From positions 1 through 64,000 of the forward strand of contig NZ_QHJF01000028.1 of NCBI RefSeq assembly GCF_003259225.1: 64,000 nucleotides of DNA, given 5' to 3'. Shown piece by piece: positions 62,360 to 64,000 of this stretch. The stretch's first letter is position 1, and every line of letters starts with the position of its first letter. The translations under genes and the position numbers were made by a program. The stretch is from Marinomonas arctica (GTDB lineage: Bacteria; Pseudomonadota; Gammaproteobacteria; Pseudomonadales; Marinomonadaceae). The notes beneath the pieces were generated by a model. That model was not told where the DNA came from, searched no databases, and was given only the letters and a program-made list of their open reading frames with translations.

Positions 62360-63187
62360 ATGACACCAAATATCGCCTTTATTGGCGTGGGTAACATGGC
62401 AAGATCGATTTTTAGTGGCATGCTGGCGAGTGGCTACCCAGCTGAAAACATGATCGGTACGTCTAGAACGCCAGAAAAACGTGATTATTATCAGCAACAG
62501 TATGGTATTGCCATGTTGGCCGATAATGACTCCGCAGTGACTCAAGCGGATGTAGTCGTGCTGTGCGTTAAACCGGCACAAATGCAAGAGGTGATTGAAG
62601 CCTTCTCGGCTTCTGTACGAGAAGATCAGCTGTTCATTTCAGTCGCCGCGGGTGTTGAGCTAGACGCGATGGCCCATTGGTTAGGTAAGCCTGTTGCTTT
62701 GGTTCGCAGCATGCCAAACACACCTTCGCAACTAGGTGTGGGGATGACAGGATTAATCGCGAACCAGTACACCAGCGATGAGCAAAAAACATGGGTCAGT
62801 GAATTGTTCTCTAGCATTGGCCACTCTGTTTGGGTGGACAATGAAGAGCACATGCACACGGTGACCAGCTTATCGGGCAGTGCGCCTGCGTATTTTTTTC
62901 GCTTCCTTGAGAGCATGATCAAACATGCACAGCAACAAGGTATGGATGAAAAGACCAGCCGTGAGTTGGCCAGTCGAACTATGTTAGGCGCAGCACGTAT
63001 GGTAATCGAGTTGGATGAACCTATTGCTCAATTGCGCAAGAACATCACCTCACCTAAGGGGACAACGGAACAGGCGTTGTTATCTTTGGAGGCATCCGAT
63101 ATTGATAAAATGGTAGCCGATGCAATGACGGCTTGTATTAACCGCTCTAAAGAAATGGCGCAAAGCTTTTCTGCAAAGAAACCTTAA
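62360..63187 (+). CDS. proC: Pyrroline-5-carboxylate reductase
   Basis: A 275-residue enzyme making proline from pyrroline-5-carboxylate with NAD(P)H. N-terminal Rossmann motif IAFIGVGNMARSIFSGM, SMPNTPSQLGVGMTGL, and the C-terminal dimer domain with SLSGSAPAYFFRFLESM and ITSPKGTTEQAL. ATG 62360 has AGGA 6 nt upstream and gives the canonical start; an ATG at 62339 would add 7 residues. Confidence 0.97.
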   Translation: MTPNIAFIGVGNMARSIFSGMLASGYPAENMIGTSRTPEKRDYYQQQYGIAMLADNDSAVTQADVVVLCVKPAQMQEVIEAFSASVREDQLFISVAAGVELDAMAHWLGKPVALVRSMPNTPSQLGVGMTGLIANQYTSDEQKTWVSELFSSIGHSVWVDNEEHMHTVTSLSGSAPAYFFRFLESMIKHAQQQGMDEKTSRELASRTMLGAARMVIELDEPIAQLRKNITSPKGTTEQALLSLEASDIDKMVADAMTACINRSKEMAQSFSAKKP

Positions 63188-63203
63188 TTAAGGACTATTG
63201 AAC

Positions 63204-63746
63204 ATGTACTCGGATCCATTTGTCATGCTAGTAAAGGTGGTCTGTAACCTTTATCTATTTATTGTGTTGTTACGTTTGGTGCTTCAACTGACTCGTGCGG
63301 ATTTTTACAATCCGATTAGCCAAGGCATCGTTAAAGCGACGAGCCCAATTGTCTTGCCTTTGCGCAAGGTTATTCCAGCGATTGGGCGTTTGGATACTGC
63401 ATCCCTGGTGTTAGCATTGGGTGTGCAATTGCTGACCGTCTTTTTGGTGGTACTGATTAACGGTGTGGGTATTTCACCAGTAAGCTATGCTATTTTTACT
63501 GTGGCAGGCACCTTATACCATTTGTTGGATTTGTATTTTTGGGCCATGCTTATTTCGGTCATTTTGAGTTGGGTCGCGCCTACGGCGAGTCACCCAGGTG
63601 CTCTGTTGGTTGGGCAAATTACGGCACCTCTATACCGTGCTTGTCAGCGAGTGATTCCGACCTTGGGCGGATTGGATTTATCCCCCATTTTTATCTTTCT
63701 GGCGATTTCGTTTTTGAAGCAAGTGTTAGCACCCTATAGTATTTAG
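63204..63746 (+). CDS. yggT: YggT family membrane protein
   Basis: A 180-residue inner-membrane protein made of two YGGT repeats, each with two hydrophobic helices (YLFIVLLRLVLQLTRADFYNPISQGIVKATSPIVLPLRKVIPAIG and AMLISVILSWVAPTASHPGALLVGQITAPLYRACQRVIPTLGGLDLSPIF, approximate). Linked to osmotic stress and to cell-envelope functions in other bacteria; molecular role unclear. ATG 63204 has AAGGA 9 nt upstream. Confidence 0.9.
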   Translation: MYSDPFVMLVKVVCNLYLFIVLLRLVLQLTRADFYNPISQGIVKATSPIVLPLRKVIPAIGRLDTASLVLALGVQLLTVFLVVLINGVGISPVSYAIFTVAGTLYHLLDLYFWAMLISVILSWVAPTASHPGALLVGQITAPLYRACQRVIPTLGGLDLSPIFIFLAISFLKQVLAPYSI

Positions 63747-63778
63747 TGTTGTCAGCGGCATTGCGTATAAGGCAATAA

Positions 63779-64000
<222 letters not shown>

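Overview
The window looks like the chromosome of a marine gammaproteobacterium of the Oceanospirillales, most plausibly Marinomonas or a close relative. This is an inference from three things: the yqgE-ruvX-pyrR-pyrB-pyrC' and yggS-proC-yggT-coaD gene orders, the moderate G+C, and the very large share given to TRAP and TTT solute transporters and to sugar-acid and aromatic catabolism. No rRNA, tRNA, IS transposase, phage or CRISPR array was seen.

Layout. (1) 1-7100 is an accessory segment. It holds an AT-rich TIR-domain gene packaged as an integron-type cassette with an attC-like site, a ParDE-type toxin-antitoxin pair, a DUF4394 lipoprotein, a Zur-box-controlled COG0523 metal GTPase, a GNAT acetyltransferase and an Abi_2/HEPN abortive-infection gene flanked by two possible small-RNA units. 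(2) 7148-9532 is an overlapping operon of arylamine N-acetyltransferase, EamA exporter and Crp/Fnr regulator. (3) 9868-16535 is aromatic alcohol/aldehyde oxidation: SDR alcohol dehydrogenase, outer-membrane channel, XylC-like aldehyde dehydrogenase and an XylR/DmpR-type sigma-54 activator, with two good -24/-12 promoters, followed by a LysR protein with two HTH domains. (4) 16726-22155 is LigAB extradiol dioxygenase, an alpha/beta-hydrolase fused to an NTF2-like domain, and a TRAP transporter.

(5) 23159-34085 is a non-phosphorylated sugar oxidation module: lactonase, XylB-like sugar dehydrogenase, semialdehyde dehydrogenase, IlvD/Edd dehydratase, HpcH/HpaI aldolase, TRAP transporter, TauE and a GntR/UTRA regulator. 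A shared 12-bp palindrome lies in both divergent promoter regions. (6) 34180-54543 is an aldarate (glucarate/galactarate) region: LysR, Gfo/Idh/MocA oxidoreductase, TctCBA uptake, GarD, KDG dehydratase, GudD, FadR-type GntR, alpha-ketoglutarate-semialdehyde dehydrogenase and AEC carrier. A second, paralogous set runs mostly on the other strand: glucarate dehydratase-like enolase, 40-residue membrane microprotein, fused DctQM, DctP, GntR and a second AEC carrier. Decay is visible: a gutted hydroxyacid dehydrogenase, and the last codons of a lost semialdehyde dehydrogenase copy just before the second AEC gene. (7) 54645-64000 is mostly housekeeping: 2OG-Fe(II) oxygenase, YqgE, RuvX, PyrR, PyrB, catalytically dead PyrC', a degenerate GGDEF protein, YggS, ProC, YggT and the start of CoaD.

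Together regions 3-6 describe uptake and oxidation of plant or algal material (lignin-type aromatics, pentoses or aldonates, and uronate-derived aldarates) into pyruvate and 2-oxoglutarate, with each block having its own regulator and operator.
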